The notes under the pieces: generated by a model | Seen by the model: the letters and a program-made list of their open reading frames with translations, nothing else | Databases searched by the model: none | Told to the model about the DNA's origin: nothing | Translations under genes and position numbers: made by a program | DNA from: Methylomonas methanica | GTDB taxonomy: Bacteria; Pseudomonadota; Gammaproteobacteria; Methylococcales; Methylomonadaceae | NCBI GenBank assembly: GCA_001644045.1 | Contig: LUUF01000050.1 | Span: 124,001 to 188,000 of the forward strand | Direction of reading: 5' to 3' | DNA: 64,000 nt | In this document: piece by piece, positions 1-10,134 of the stretch | Numbering within the stretch: position 1 is the first letter of the stretch | Layout of the letters: every line of letters starts with the position of its first letter

Positions 1-314
1 GCCTGGTTTCAATCACCCATCGTATGACCGGGGTATTTCTTTCCATGGGCCTGGTGCTATTTGTCTATGTACTGTTCGCTATCGCCGCCGGCGAGGGCGC
101 TTACGGTGCCATGCAGGCATTCATGTCGTTCTGGCTGTTTAAATTGGTCTATTGGGGTTTTATTTATGCGCTGTTTTTTCATTTGGTGCACGGTATTCGG
201 CATTTGATTTGGGATTTTTGCAAAACATTCGAACGCATGACATTGGATAAATACGCGGTTTACGAACTGATTGCTTCCGCATCGCTGACACTGATTACCT
301 TTGTGGTTTCTTAA
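1..314 (+). CDS. sdhC: Succinate dehydrogenase cytochrome b556 subunit (5' truncated)
   Basis: Membrane anchor of respiratory complex II, which together with SdhD binds heme b and ubiquinone. The gene begins left of the window: the frame is open from base 3 and reads L-V-S-I-T-H-R-M-T-G, the SdhC signature S-I-x-H-R-x-[ST]-G, so the ATG at 24 lies inside the gene and is not the start. Three hydrophobic segments follow. H-L-V-H-G-I-R-H holds the expected heme-ligand histidine. About 104 residues are visible; full-length family members have about 125. It is followed after 13 bp by sdhD in the usual C-D-A-B order. Confidence 0.95.
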   Translation, partial: LVSITHRMTGVFLSMGLVLFVYVLFAIAAGEGAYGAMQAFMSFWLFKLVYWGFIYALFFHLVHGIRHLIWDFCKTFERMTLDKYAVYELIASASLTLITFVVS

Positions 315-327
315 AAGAGGGCTGGTT

Positions 328-708
328 ATGGATTACAAAGCATTATTGGAAAAAGCCGCCGATTTTTTCTCGGTACACAGCGGCTCGGGTCATTTTTGGT
401 ACCAGCGTGTAACCGCAGTGGCCTTGGTGCCGTTGTCTATCTGGTTGATTGTGTTACTCAACAAAGCTTTAAACGCGCCGTATGCGGCAACTGTCGATTG
501 GTTGTCTTCGCCCATAAACACCCTGGCGATTGTTGCTTGGACCGTTGCTGTGGTTTACCACGCCGCTTTGGGGGTGCAGGTGGTGATCGAAGATTATGTC
601 TCGACTATCCCGGTAAGAAATTTGGCGATACGCGCTACCAACCTGATTTTTTTAGTTTTGGGTGTTGCGGCATTGCTCGCGATTATCATCATTCTTTTGG
701 CAAGGTAA
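328..708 (+). CDS. sdhD: Succinate dehydrogenase membrane anchor subunit
   Basis: Second hydrophobic anchor of complex II, 126 residues with three membrane helices. I place the start at ATG 328 because an AAGAGG ribosome site lies at 315-320. A TTG at 301 would extend the frame but would run into the end of sdhC. The segment Y-H-A-A-L-G-V-Q-V-V-I-E-D-Y carries the conserved helix II histidine and the acidic residue typical of SdhD. The gene sits between sdhC and sdhA, with three bases before the next start. Confidence 0.93.
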   Translation: MDYKALLEKAADFFSVHSGSGHFWYQRVTAVALVPLSIWLIVLLNKALNAPYAATVDWLSSPINTLAIVAWTVAVVYHAALGVQVVIEDYVSTIPVRNLAIRATNLIFLVLGVAALLAIIIILLAR

Positions 709-711
709 CTC

Positions 712-2496
712 ATGGCCTCAGCATATAACATCATCGAACACCAACATGACGTCGTGGTGGTTGGCGCCGGCGGAGCCGGTTTGCGGGCTACTTTCGGCAT
801 GGTGGAAAAAGGTCTAAAAACCGCTTGTATCAGTAAAGTGTTTCCTACCCGCAGCCACACCGTGGCGGCACAAGGCGGCATTAGCGCTGCGTTGGGTAAT
901 ATGGGCGAAGACGATTGGCGTTTTCACATGTATGACACGGTTAAAGGGTCAGACTGGTTGGGCGATCAGGACGCCATCGAATATATGTGCCGGGAAGCGA
1001 TTCCGGCCATCATCGAACTGGAACACTACGGTGTACCTTTCTCACGGACCGCGGAAGGCAAGATTTATCAGCGGGCTTTCGGCGGCATGTCCACCCATTA
1101 CGGCAAAGGCCAGGCGCAAAGAACTTGTGCGGCAGCCGACGTAACCGGGCATGCGATTCTACATACCTTGTATCAACAAGCTTTGAAGCACAACGCCGAA
1201 TTTTTCGTCGAGTACATCGCGCTGGATTTGATCATGGAAGAGGGCGAGTGTCGTGGCGTTTTGGCCTGGTGCTTGGATGACGGTTCCATTCATCTGTTTC
1301 GCGGGCATCAAACTGTTTTAGCAACCGGCGGCTACGGTCGTACCTTCTTATCCTGCACCTCGGCGCATACCGTTACCGGTGACGGCAACGGCATGGTGCT
1401 GAGAGCCGGCCTGCCTTTGCAAGATATGGAGTTCGTGCAATTCCACCCAACGGGTATTTACGGTTCCGGCTGTTTGATGACAGAAGGCGCGCGCGGGGAA
1501 GGCGGTTATCTGACCAACTCCGAAGGCGAACATTTCATGGCTCGTTACGCGCCGCATGCCAAAGACCTGGCTTCTCGCGACGTGGTTAGCCGGGCGATTA
1601 CGGTTGAGATTAACGAAGGACGCGGCATCGGTCCCAAGAAAGATCATGTGCATTTGCATCTGGAGCATCTCGATCCGGCCATCATCCATGAACGTCTGCC
1701 CGGCATCACCGAAACCGCCAGAATTTTTGCCGGTGTTGATGCGACCAAGCAACCGATTCCTGTCCTGCCGACTGTGCATTACAACATGGGCGGTGTTCCC
1801 ACCAACTACAAAGCCGAAGTCGTGACGCTGAAAGACGGTAATCCCGATTATGTGGTGCCGGGCTTGATGGCAATCGGCGAAACTGCCTGCGTGTCGGTGC
1901 ATGGCGCAAATCGTTTGGGTTCTAACTCTTTGCTTGATTTGGTGGTATTCGGCCGGGCGGCGGCGATTCGTTGCACAGAGCTGATTAAGCCGGGCATGCC
2001 GCATAAGCAGTTGGCGAAAGACGCCACGGATCAAGCGCTGTCTCGTTTCGACAAAATCCGCAATGCCAACGGTAGCCGTAAAACGGCGGAAATACGCATG
2101 GATATGCAGACGACGATGCAATCTAAGGCCGCCGTATTTAGAACAGAAGCCACGCTGAACGAAGGTATCAAGGCCATAGGCGAAATCGCTGCATCGTTTG
2201 ATGATGTCAAAGTAGGTGATAGATCACTCATCTGGAATACCGATCTGGTGGAAACGCTGGAATTGGATAATCTGCTCGGCCAAGCGCAAGTCACTATTAC
2301 TGCCGCCGGTAATCGTCAGGAAAGTCGCGGCGGTCATGCGCGCGAGGACTTCCCGAAACGCGACGATAAAAACTGGATGAAGCATACTCTGACCTGGCGG
2401 GAAGACAATAAAGTCAAGATCGACTACCGCCCCGTCCACCTATATACGCTCACCGACGAAGTCGAAGTCGTTGCGCCTAAAGAGAGGGTTTACTAA
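712..2496 (+). CDS. sdhA: Succinate dehydrogenase flavoprotein subunit
   Basis: Catalytic subunit that oxidises succinate to fumarate in the TCA cycle and passes electrons to SdhB. It has 594 residues, the usual length. Visible features are the N-terminal dinucleotide-binding V-V-G-A-G-G-A-G-L, the covalent FAD site [10 protein letters not shown] (His49), the catalytic region H-P-T-G-I with E-G-A-R-G-E-G-G, and the C-terminal [10 protein letters not shown] with its active-site His and Arg. The stop codon shares bases with the sdhB start (TAATG), so the two are translationally coupled. Confidence 0.98.
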   Translation: MASAYNIIEHQHDVVVVGAGGAGLRATFGMVEKGLKTACISKVFPTRSHTVAAQGGISAALGNMGEDDWRFHMYDTVKGSDWLGDQDAIEYMCREAIPAIIELEHYGVPFSRTAEGKIYQRAFGGMSTHYGKGQAQRTCAAADVTGHAILHTLYQQALKHNAEFFVEYIALDLIMEEGECRGVLAWCLDDGSIHLFRGHQTVLATGGYGRTFLSCTSAHTVTGDGNGMVLRAGLPLQDMEFVQFHPTGIYGSGCLMTEGARGEGGYLTNSEGEHFMARYAPHAKDLASRDVVSRAITVEINEGRGIGPKKDHVHLHLEHLDPAIIHERLPGITETARIFAGVDATKQPIPVLPTVHYNMGGVPTNYKAEVVTLKDGNPDYVVPGLMAIGETACVSVHGANRLGSNSLLDLVVFGRAAAIRCTELIKPGMPHKQLAKDATDQALSRFDKIRNANGSRKTAEIRMDMQTTMQSKAAVFRTEATLNEGIKAIGEIAASFDDVKVGDRSLIWNTDLVETLELDNLLGQAQVTITAAGNRQESRGGHAREDFPKRDDKNWMKHTLTWREDNKVKIDYRPVHLYTLTDEVEVVAPKERVY

Positions 2497-3278
2497 TGGT
2501 TGAATTTACACTGCCCAAAAACTCGGTCATAAAAAAGGGTAAAACCTATAAAGCCGAGGGCGCCACCAATATCTGCCATTTTGAAGTTTATCGCTGGGAC
2601 CCAGATTCCGGCGAGAATCCGCGCATCGATACTTATGAGATCGATATGGACCAATGCGGGCCCATGGTGCTGGATGCGATTCTCAAAATAAAAAATGAAA
2701 TCGACAGCAGCCTGACTTTTCGCCGCTCCTGCCGTGAAGGTGTCTGCGGATCGTGCGCGATGAACATCAACGGCAAAAACACCTTGGCGTGCACCAAAGC
2801 GATCAGCGACTATAAAGGCACCGTGAAAATATTCCCGTTGCCGCATATGTCGGTGGTTAAGGATCTGGTCGCGGATATGACGCATTTCTTTGAACAATAT
2901 ACGTCGATAAAACCCTGGTTAACCACCGAATCAGAAGCGCCCGCCGAAGCTGAACGTCTGCAAAGCAGGGAAGACCGTGCCAAACTCGACGGTCTGTACG
3001 AGTGCGTACTCTGTGCGTGTTGTTCAACCAGTTGTCCAAGCTATTGGTGGAACAGCGACAAATACCTCGGGCCGGCAATTCTATTGCAAGCCTATCGCTG
3101 GTTGGCCGACAGCCGTGATGAAAATGATAAGGAACGTTTGGACGAGCTTGACGAGTCGTTTAAATTGTATCGCTGCCACACTATCATGAATTGCACTGAT
3201 ACCTGTCCGAAAGGGCTTAACCCGGCCAAGGCTATTGCCGAAATCAAGAAGCTTTTGGTAGAACGCGACCATCTGTGA
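2496..3278 (+). CDS. sdhB: Succinate dehydrogenase iron-sulfur subunit
   Basis: Electron-transfer subunit of complex II, 260 residues, with three Fe-S clusters visible as cysteine motifs. C-R-E-G-V-C-G-S-C serves the 2Fe-2S cluster in the N-terminal ferredoxin fold. [12 protein letters not shown] and the later [14 protein letters not shown] serve the 4Fe-4S and 3Fe-4S clusters. It overlaps sdhA by one base and sdhE by four bases, so the operon continues without a gap. Confidence 0.98.
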   Translation: MVEFTLPKNSVIKKGKTYKAEGATNICHFEVYRWDPDSGENPRIDTYEIDMDQCGPMVLDAILKIKNEIDSSLTFRRSCREGVCGSCAMNINGKNTLACTKAISDYKGTVKIFPLPHMSVVKDLVADMTHFFEQYTSIKPWLTTESEAPAEAERLQSREDRAKLDGLYECVLCACCSTSCPSYWWNSDKYLGPAILLQAYRWLADSRDENDKERLDELDESFKLYRCHTIMNCTDTCPKGLNPAKAIAEIKKLLVERDHL

Positions 3279-3517
3279 ACGAAAACATCAATAAACTGCG
3301 CTGGCGCTGCCGGCGCGGTACCCTTGAACTCGATTTGATGCTGCTCAGGTATTTGGAAAATCGTTATCTCGTGGCCGAGCCTATGGAACAGCAGGCGTTT
3401 TTGTTGTTGCTGGAGCTTGAAGATAATGAATTGATGCGATATTTGATGGGCGAACAATTGCCACAAGACGAAAATCTGACGGATCTGGTCCTGGCAATAA
3501 GAGCTTTGCCGGTTTAA
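3275..3517 (+). CDS. sdhE: FAD assembly factor SdhE
   Basis: Small helical protein of 80 residues (YgfY/Sdh5 family) that promotes covalent flavinylation of SdhA. The family's R-R-G-x-x-E-L-D motif is present near the N-terminus as [11 protein letters not shown]. It starts with GTG in a GTGA overlap with the sdhB stop, which makes it the fifth gene of the sdh operon. In E. coli the gene (ygfY) lies elsewhere, so this is direct linkage of the assembly factor to its client. Confidence 0.93.
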   Translation: MNENINKLRWRCRRGTLELDLMLLRYLENRYLVAEPMEQQAFLLLLELEDNELMRYLMGEQLPQDENLTDLVLAIRALPV

Positions 3518-3700
3518 GTTTTGCTAGAATTCTACCCGGATTGCTTATAGAGGGTCGAGGTTGCAATCACGCTTCAGAATCGATGCTTCCTATCAGACAA
3601 ATAGATCTTAAGTAAAAATCCCAAATAAAATTTTCCTTTACCTATCTTGCGGATGATAAGGTCCCAGGATTGTTCAAAAGTCATTTAAATACTATTCGGA

Positions 3701-4720
3701 ATGAAAAAGAGCGACTTCAATTACCAGTTGCCGGAGCAACTTATTGCCCAATATCCGCTACCGGAACGGAGCGCCAGCCGATTGCTACGTTTGAATAGGC
3801 AAAGCGCCGCAATTGCAGACTGCCAGTTTGCCGATTTTGTCGACATGATAAGCAGCAACGATTTATTGGTTTTTAACAATACCAAAGTGATGCCTGCTCG
3901 TTTGTTCGCGCAAAAGTCGAGCGGCGGCAAGGTCGAAATACTGATCGAACGTATCGAGGATGCTCATACCGCGCTTGCTCATGTTAAAGCAAGTAAGTCG
4001 CCAAAGACCGATGCCTTGTTAACCTTGGAGAATGGTGCGGTTTGCCGGGTTATCGGTAGACATAACGATTTGTTTCGGCTGGGGTTTGAAACTGAGGCCG
4101 GTTTAATGGGGTTGTTGGACGAAGTGGGGCATATTCCACTGCCGCCCTATATCAGCCGTACTGACGAAGCGAGCGACTTGGATCGTTATCAAACCGTGTT
4201 TGCCGAACAACTCGGTGCGGTCGCGGCGCCCACTGCCGGGTTGCATTTCGATCAAGCAATGTTGGATCGGTTAGATCAAAAAGGTGTAGCGCGCAGTTTC
4301 GTCACTTTGCATGTCGGCAGCGGCACATTTCGCCCGGTACGCGTCGAAGACTTATCTGAGCATGTGATGCACAAAGAATCTTACAGCGTCTCTCAAGCTT
4401 GTGTGGACGCGGTAAACCAGGCAAGGGCTAGAGGTGGCCGGGTTGTGGCTATAGGTACCACGGCGGTAAGGGCTTTGGAATCAGCTTCACGCAGCGGCGT
4501 GTTGCAAGCTGGGTTCGGTGATACCGATTTATTTATTACGCCAGGCTACTCGTTCAAATCGGTCGATGCTCTGCTGACCAATTTTCATTTGCCGGAGTCG
4601 ACATTGTTAATGTTGGTTTCGGCATTCGCCGGTTATGATGCGGTAATGAAGGCTTATCGCCATGCTATTGAGCAACGGTATCGGTTTTTTAGCTACGGTG
4701 ATGCGATGTTAGTGATCTAG
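3701..4720 (+). CDS. queA: tRNA preQ1 S-adenosylmethionine ribosyltransferase-isomerase
   Basis: QueA transfers and isomerises the ribosyl group of SAM onto preQ1 at tRNA position 34 to give epoxyqueuosine, the penultimate queuosine step. It has 339 residues, typical length. It begins with the family's F-x-Y-x-L-P-E-x-L-I-A-Q-x-P-L, then V-F-N-N-T-K-V, A-A-P-T-A-G-L-H-F, L-H-V-G-S-G-T-F-R-P-V and near the end L-T-N-F-H-L-P-E-S-T-L-L-M-L-V. The 183 bp upstream separate it from sdhE, so it probably has its own promoter. It converges on pilE with 24 bp between stops. Tgt and YajC/SecD, frequent neighbours, are absent. Confidence 0.97.
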   Translation: MKKSDFNYQLPEQLIAQYPLPERSASRLLRLNRQSAAIADCQFADFVDMISSNDLLVFNNTKVMPARLFAQKSSGGKVEILIERIEDAHTALAHVKASKSPKTDALLTLENGAVCRVIGRHNDLFRLGFETEAGLMGLLDEVGHIPLPPYISRTDEASDLDRYQTVFAEQLGAVAAPTAGLHFDQAMLDRLDQKGVARSFVTLHVGSGTFRPVRVEDLSEHVMHKESYSVSQACVDAVNQARARGGRVVAIGTTAVRALESASRSGVLQAGFGDTDLFITPGYSFKSVDALLTNFHLPESTLLMLVSAFAGYDAVMKAYRHAIEQRYRFFSYGDAMLVI

Positions 4721-4744
4721 TTATCGAAACGCGGTATTAACTAA

Positions 4745-5212
4745 TTAGTCCCAAGTGGTTTCATTCGTATCCAAAAAGTCTCCATCATTATTTCTATCCC
4801 AGTGCCTTACTCCGGTATTCGTCAATTCGAGTATGCCGTTTCCAGTCTGAGTGCCAGTCGGCGTGGCACTTAGGGTGTAGCTGCTAGAGCTGGCCGCACT
4901 GATTGTTACAGTGTAAAAATCAGCAGTTTTCGTTGGAATTGTGAAGATCGACGGTGTGCCGGTATCGCCGGTAGCTGTTCCGCAGCCAGTTACTGCAGTA
5001 CCAGTGCTTGAGGCGTCACAATAGCTGTTTGTCTCAGTAAAGCGGCGTTCCATAGCATTTGATAATCCAAGCAACACTGCTTTTACATCAGCTGTGCGAG
5101 ATTTCCGCATGCTGTCTTGATAGCTTGGTAAAGCTACTGCAGCCAGGATACCCACGATTGCTACCGCGATCATTAGCTCAACAAGCGTAACGCCAGTTTG
5201 TGTTTGTTTCAT
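4745..5212 (-). CDS. pilE: Type IV minor pilin PilE
   Basis: Prepilin of 155 residues and last gene of the minor-pilin operon. The leader M-K-Q-T-Q-T-G is followed by the PilD cleavage site G/V-T-L-V-E-L-M-I with Glu at mature position 5, then the hydrophobic N-terminal helix. The body has a cysteine pair (C65, C77) near the start of the globular domain and ends in D-R-N-N-D-G-D-F-L-D (residues 139-148), which resembles a calcium loop. The 81 bp gap from pilY1 is the largest inside the operon. PilE together with FimT, PilV, PilW, PilX and PilY1 primes pilus assembly and forms the tip complex. Confidence 0.88.
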   Translation of the reverse strand: MKQTQTGVTLVELMIAVAIVGILAAVALPSYQDSMRKSRTADVKAVLLGLSNAMERRFTETNSYCDASSTGTAVTGCGTATGDTGTPSIFTIPTKTADFYTVTISAASSSSYTLSATPTGTQTGNGILELTNTGVRHWDRNNDGDFLDTNETTWD

Positions 5213-5293
5213 AGTCCGTTTTCCTGCAAAGCCTTAATTAAGTTATTTGGGTATTTTCATTTACGCCATAGATATTTAATTGGTAATGCTTAT

Positions 5294-8200
5294 TCATCGA
5301 AAAAGCTCTCGCCAACTTGTTCGATTTAAAGTGCTGCTTGCACCGGAGCCGCTAGAACCAAAGTTAATGAGGGTGCTCGCTAAATTTCCCGAAGTTTTGG
5401 CTGAAACTCCCACTCCGATATTGCTGGTGGTCAGTTGATTTTGGATCAAGGTTGTGCCCCCCAGTACTGCTCCAACTTGAAATCCACCTACTTCAGCATC
5501 TGTGTTATCAATTGTACCACTGCCGTTAGTGTCGAATATCCGGTGAGTGCTAACCCTGCCTCCAGTCAGATAATCCAAAGACATTAGCCACCCTGTGCCA
5601 CCCGAGTCACAGGGGGCGGTGGAAGGTATTATTGTATTGAAGAAAATTACATTGTTAACCAGTTTAGGAATACCGGTATTGCGTTCCCCACTAGTCGGTA
5701 AATCGATATACCAACCCATGTGGGTGGGTGTGCAGCTACCAGAGCAGTTTGCAGCACTGCCGGTAGTGCTGGTCCGCCAATGGATTGCGTTAGTGCTGGG
5801 TACTCTGAAGTTACCAGCTGTTAGGAGCGATGTAGTGGTGATTGTTTGCTGTAACAACTCAATTGCGCGGTTGCCTATAGTGGTTGTGCCATCGTGTTTG
5901 TCCCAGACTCCATAGAAAGTCTGCGTCGAGCTACTAGTATTATCAGAGTTTTCCAGATACTTGCCAGTGCCGAACATGATTAGTTGTCCGCCATTTGGAT
6001 GTCTAGTGACTTCCGGAGGCCAAACAATTGGTTGAGATTGACCGCTGCTGTTGGTAGGCTTGAATAGCGGGATACATGTACTTGGAGTAGTGCTGGCGCA
6101 AGATGCGCTGGAAAATGCCAGTTTCCAAGTCGATGTATTGCTCGTGACAGTAGCGTCGCTGACATTCGGACCGATCAAAAATTTCCACATATTCCCTTTG
6201 ATATCGCCAGCGTAAACTGTGTCGGCGTAACCATCGTAGTCAGTATCAATCGGTACAGGCGTTGAGAGGCCATTGTCCATGCCAGTGGGTGAGTCTGCGA
6301 CGATCTTAACAAAATCGCTGGTGCCCCAAGAACCATCTATGCCGTCATTAATGAATACAACATATAACGCTGCTTTACCGGAACTACTGTTGTAACCGTT
6401 GCCCAGAATTGCCGCCCATTTACCGTTTGCCAGTTTAACGATTTGTTTTGCTTGATTTGTGTTCAGGCTGGTTGGCGGCGTATTGAAGGCGTAGCCCATG
6501 TCTGTTTCGTTAAACTCCCATAAGAGAGTATTGGCGGGGGCTGTGCCGCTTTCGCTAAAGCTACTGGGATCGGAAATATCCCGTGCGTAATAACCTGTGC
6601 CACCAGCGCCTAGGCCGCCAATCAATACAGTTCTCCAGTCAGCAGTTGAGGTTGTGCTTAGGTCGGCATCGGCGGTCATCGGTGAGCCGTCGACAAAATA
6701 CCGGTGATCGGAGTGGTAATTTTTGGCTGTTAGTTTGCTTAAATTAGGAAATACCGCAGAGGGTATATAAGCTAATAACTCCCGTCCTGATGTAGTGGTT
6801 GGTGCACCTACTGCAACGCTACTGAAATCTAGCGAGGCGTCAAAAGCATGTAGCATGCCATCATTGCCGCCAACATATACTACGGGCTTACGGCTTAGTT
6901 TACTAGTTCGGAACGCACTATATCCAGGGTGGTTAGCGTCAGAAAAGCCGGCGCTTGGAGGGCCGACATACCACGGGTTGGAATTAATAAAGTCGCCTAA
7001 CTTACTGGTTTGACGTTGGCGAAACTTGCTGATACTTGTAGTAGAAGCGCAAGTGAAAGTGCCGTTTGAACCTTCATTCGTAGCGTCGCCTCGCAAATAA
7101 TCTACCCGCTCCAGACCGCAATTGTCGACTGTAACGCCAGTGGCATTTTTATCTAGGTAGTTTTGTTGAGTACCCGTTGTTGTAGAGGGCCCGGTAAGAT
7201 TGGCGTAATTAAATGCCACGCCATCACTGGAGCCTTTGGTGAGAATGACTCGTCCGGTCAAATAATTTTGGGAGTTGATAACGCTCCCCGCATCCCATTC
7301 GGCTGTTGCACTAAGTACGCCGCTGGTGTTGATTCTATAAGATAATAATTGTCCACTCCAGTCGGCACTGGAAAACTTTGCTTGGAACACTCGGCTCTGA
7401 ATTTGCAGGTTAGTGGAGTTGGTTGCGACTGATGCAGCTGATGCGTCGGGTGTCGATGCGCGGTCAAAAATTGTACTTAACGCCGTAAACAGAGTGCCGG
7501 GGTTACGGACGTTGTAATAGTTATCTGGTTCGCCATCAGCGCCAGCAACGCCGGTTAAGTTGTTAATCGAATCCCATTCGGAAGTTAGGTTTGGATTTGG
7601 AGTTCCTGAAGAAGGTGTGGATTCGGTGAAGCTACCGTATTTTGCAGAGTACCAAAGAGGGCTTTTCAGTAGCCCAGCGCTCGCGGAGCCTTGCGTAAAA
7701 GTCGAAATACTTGCGGCTGTGATGCCTGTGGCAAGATTGCTGCCTACATTAAAATTAGCATTGCCTGGTCGTAAAATAGGAAAAAATGCTCCGTTACTGG
7801 TTGTGCCTGACAGTGTATAACCAAATGTTAGTGCGTGTCCCGCAGCAGCCTGTACAGTACAAGTAGCAATTCGAATTTGATTAGTGTTCGTACTGCCTAC
7901 AGTCCAGCCAGATGTTACTCCGACACCTATTTGGGCATAGGCCGACGATGAACTGGGGCAAAGCATTCTAAACGTATCACAGGCTGTGCCTACGCAATAA
8001 CCCAGGCGTTGTATGCCGTCCATATCATAGTCATTACCCCAAGTCGAATCTTCCCAGGATATCGTGAAACAGCGGGCCGAGGCAGATCCGCTACCACTGC
8101 AGGTTTTTGTTTTGGCGGTAGTATCGCTACCGACATCGCTAGCAGCCACATTTTCATCGACCACTAAATTAGTCATCGAACAATTGCGCCAGCCAGTGGA

Positions 8201-10108
8201 TGTTGAGGTCCAAGCGCTGGCAGTGCCGGTACTATTGGCTTGACAAGCCGGTACCAACGTTGCTGTGCCTGAGCCAACCGACACAGTAAAGCTGGGAAGG
8301 GTATCACCCAGCTGTATCGCATAAGTATTGATGGGTTGCCGCAGCGCCCAATCCTGATTGATCGGAGCAGAGCCTCCCCAGCGATTGCTCCGCAGACTGG
8401 CATAAACGGGGCGCAGATCAAGGGTTTTTGGTGCATAGGCTAGTCCCGCGATGCCATAACCGCCTTCGATACTTGGTACTTCAGGACAAATGCCTTTTAC
8501 CTTATCCAGATCAACGTTAGATTTTGCCGTACATTGATTATTGGTGTTTGCGCCGCTGCCTCCGATCAGATTGCCTACCAGATAGCTGCCGCCATTTATG
8601 TTTTCGTGGCTGGAATCACCCAGTGTATGGGTAAGTGTATTTGCATCGATCACCGAGCCGCCACTAGGTGTAAAGCTAGATAACTGATCAGTGTCGAAGG
8701 AATTGAGTCCAGTAGATACTAAGATAATGCTGCATAGAGCGCACCACTCATTGGAAGGTAAAGGGTCAGACCAACTTACTTGGGGAAGTGATGAGAGAAT
8801 AGTAGAGTCATTGGCGTCGAAAGCTGCAGTGGATCCTGCGTTTGCGAAATAGCGCAGGGTTTCCAGATAAGTCTCGGCCAATGGGTTCCCCCAGTCCACG
8901 CATTGCCCATTATTAAAACTAAGTATACCTGGGCTGTTGCAACTATATTGATGGCTTCCATTCCCGCCAGTATTAGTGTATTGGAAGCCGGCGATGTGCA
9001 GCCGGTTGAAGGTGTTGATGATGCCTGCTTGGTTATTGGCCTGATTAATAAATTGGCCGGTACAGACATCTATCTCATCGCTTGAGTTGTTATTGCCGCA
9101 GACGCTGCTACTTGTCAAACTGGTTTTATTGTTGTTGGTAATCAGACCAACATTCTTGCGCAATACGCCACCAGACTTATTAGCTGCGTAGCTACCTGTC
9201 ATTAGCCCAAAACGCACTGGTCTTTCCGCGTCTACGTCCCCATATTGTTGAAGCAAGCCAACTGGTTTTTGGGTTTGTACGCCGGTAGAGGGATGGGTGT
9301 AAGTCTTGCAATTGGCTTCTAACCCTATCGTGGAATCGCAAACTTTGACGCGTGCGTTATATGTACCTAGCAATGCGGTAGGCTGGGTTCCGCCGGCAAG
9401 CTGACATTGCGTAACTTCCGATGAATCCCACTGCGGCCAACTGCCGGCCGCCACTTTGATCAGCGGCGTAGGCAATGAGCTCATTTGCCCGGTTAAAGTC
9501 GTGCTAGCGGTGTCGCTGACATTACATAAGGAAATTGATTTAGTGGTGGTGCTGTTTATTACGGAAGAGGGGATGTAAAGTTTAAGCGTCGCATTATTGT
9601 TAGGGTTGAAGACTTTACCGAATGCATGAACATCCACTGGAAGAAAGTGGCGCTCTAGTACCGTTACAGCGTTTGCTCCTGAATCATCGGTAGACCGGTA
9701 GCCACCATAGAAGGTTTTCCGCAACACATCCATGCGGGTCATGCTAGCCCAGTTTAAAAAGTTGCCGCTCCATTTGTCGCTGCATTGATGATTAAGCGGT
9801 GCAGCTAAACCTGCCGCAACGCTTGAAGGTTCAAAGCGGTTGTTTGAATAGTTGTAGCACTTATTCGAGTCAAAATAGCCATAATAATTGATATTGTCGT
9901 TATAAGTGATATCTAGCGTGCCGTTGGTATCGATATCGGTATAGTCGGTGTAAGCCTTAATGGAAAGTTGGTGATCGCGGGAGGCTACCAGCATGACTCG
10001 AGGTTCAGTAGAGGCTATGAACAGTGGGCTTTGTGAAAGCGAAAGCGGCATCGCGGCAAACGGGGGAAGAGCAAGTAATACCATCAATAGTATGCGAATG
10101 ACCTTCAT
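5294..10108 (-). CDS. pilY1: Type IV pilus tip adhesin/assembly protein PilY1
   Basis: Very large exported protein (1604 residues) of the pilus tip, required for pilus biogenesis and often for surface sensing and adhesion. I choose ATG 10108 over the ORF start at 10138 because GGAGG lies six bases upstream and a signal peptide (M-K-V-I-R-I-L-L-M-V-L-L-A) begins there. The N-terminal half is rich in Ser, Thr, Asn and Gly. The C-terminal half has the PilY1 beta-propeller, including V-Y-V-G-G-N-D-G-M-L-H-A-F-D and the calcium site D-T-D-Y-D-G-Y-A-D. Other calcium-like loops are D-I-D-T-N-G-T-L-D near the N-terminus and D-T-N-G-S-G-T-I-D near the C-terminus. I do not see a clear MIDAS von Willebrand A signature. 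Confidence 0.93.
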   Translation of the reverse strand: MKVIRILLMVLLALPPFAAMPLSLSQSPLFIASTEPRVMLVASRDHQLSIKAYTDYTDIDTNGTLDITYNDNINYYGYFDSNKCYNYSNNRFEPSSVAAGLAAPLNHQCSDKWSGNFLNWASMTRMDVLRKTFYGGYRSTDDSGANAVTVLERHFLPVDVHAFGKVFNPNNNATLKLYIPSSVINSTTTKSISLCNVSDTASTTLTGQMSSLPTPLIKVAAGSWPQWDSSEVTQCQLAGGTQPTALLGTYNARVKVCDSTIGLEANCKTYTHPSTGVQTQKPVGLLQQYGDVDAERPVRFGLMTGSYAANKSGGVLRKNVGLITNNNKTSLTSSSVCGNNNSSDEIDVCTGQFINQANNQAGIINTFNRLHIAGFQYTNTGGNGSHQYSCNSPGILSFNNGQCVDWGNPLAETYLETLRYFANAGSTAAFDANDSTILSSLPQVSWSDPLPSNEWCALCSIILVSTGLNSFDTDQLSSFTPSGGSVIDANTLTHTLGDSSHENINGGSYLVGNLIGGSGANTNNQCTAKSNVDLDKVKGICPEVPSIEGGYGIAGLAYAPKTLDLRPVYASLRSNRWGGSAPINQDWALRQPINTYAIQLGDTLPSFTVSVGSGTATLVPACQANSTGTASAWTSTSTGWRNCSMTNLVVDENVAASDVGSDTTAKTKTCSGSGSASARCFTISWEDSTWGNDYDMDGIQRLGYCVGTACDTFRMLCPSSSSAYAQIGVGVTSGWTVGSTNTNQIRIATCTVQAAAGHALTFGYTLSGTTSNGAFFPILRPGNANFNVGSNLATGITAASISTFTQGSASAGLLKSPLWYSAKYGSFTESTPSSGTPNPNLTSEWDSINNLTGVAGADGEPDNYYNVRNPGTLFTALSTIFDRASTPDASAASVATNSTNLQIQSRVFQAKFSSADWSGQLLSYRINTSGVLSATAEWDAGSVINSQNYLTGRVILTKGSSDGVAFNYANLTGPSTTTGTQQNYLDKNATGVTVDNCGLERVDYLRGDATNEGSNGTFTCASTTSISKFRQRQTSKLGDFINSNPWYVGPPSAGFSDANHPGYSAFRTSKLSRKPVVYVGGNDGMLHAFDASLDFSSVAVGAPTTTSGRELLAYIPSAVFPNLSKLTAKNYHSDHRYFVDGSPMTADADLSTTSTADWRTVLIGGLGAGGTGYYARDISDPSSFSESGTAPANTLLWEFNETDMGYAFNTPPTSLNTNQAKQIVKLANGKWAAILGNGYNSSSGKAALYVVFINDGIDGSWGTSDFVKIVADSPTGMDNGLSTPVPIDTDYDGYADTVYAGDIKGNMWKFLIGPNVSDATVTSNTSTWKLAFSSASCASTTPSTCIPLFKPTNSSGQSQPIVWPPEVTRHPNGGQLIMFGTGKYLENSDNTSSSTQTFYGVWDKHDGTTTIGNRAIELLQQTITTTSLLTAGNFRVPSTNAIHWRTSTTGSAANCSGSCTPTHMGWYIDLPTSGERNTGIPKLVNNVIFFNTIIPSTAPCDSGGTGWLMSLDYLTGGRVSTHRIFDTNGSGTIDNTDAEVGGFQVGAVLGGTTLIQNQLTTSNIGVGVSAKTSGNLASTLINFGSSGSGASSTLNRTSWRELFR

Positions 10109-10134
10109 GGTTTGCCTCCAGGTAGTAATCCTAT

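Noticed and set aside
301-330. TTG 301 as start of sdhD
   Set aside because: Overlaps sdhC and lacks a ribosome site, whereas ATG 328 has AAGAGG upstream.
1348-2121. 257-residue open frame antisense to sdhA
   Set aside because: Shadow of a highly conserved gene; His/Arg-rich composition typical of antisense frames.
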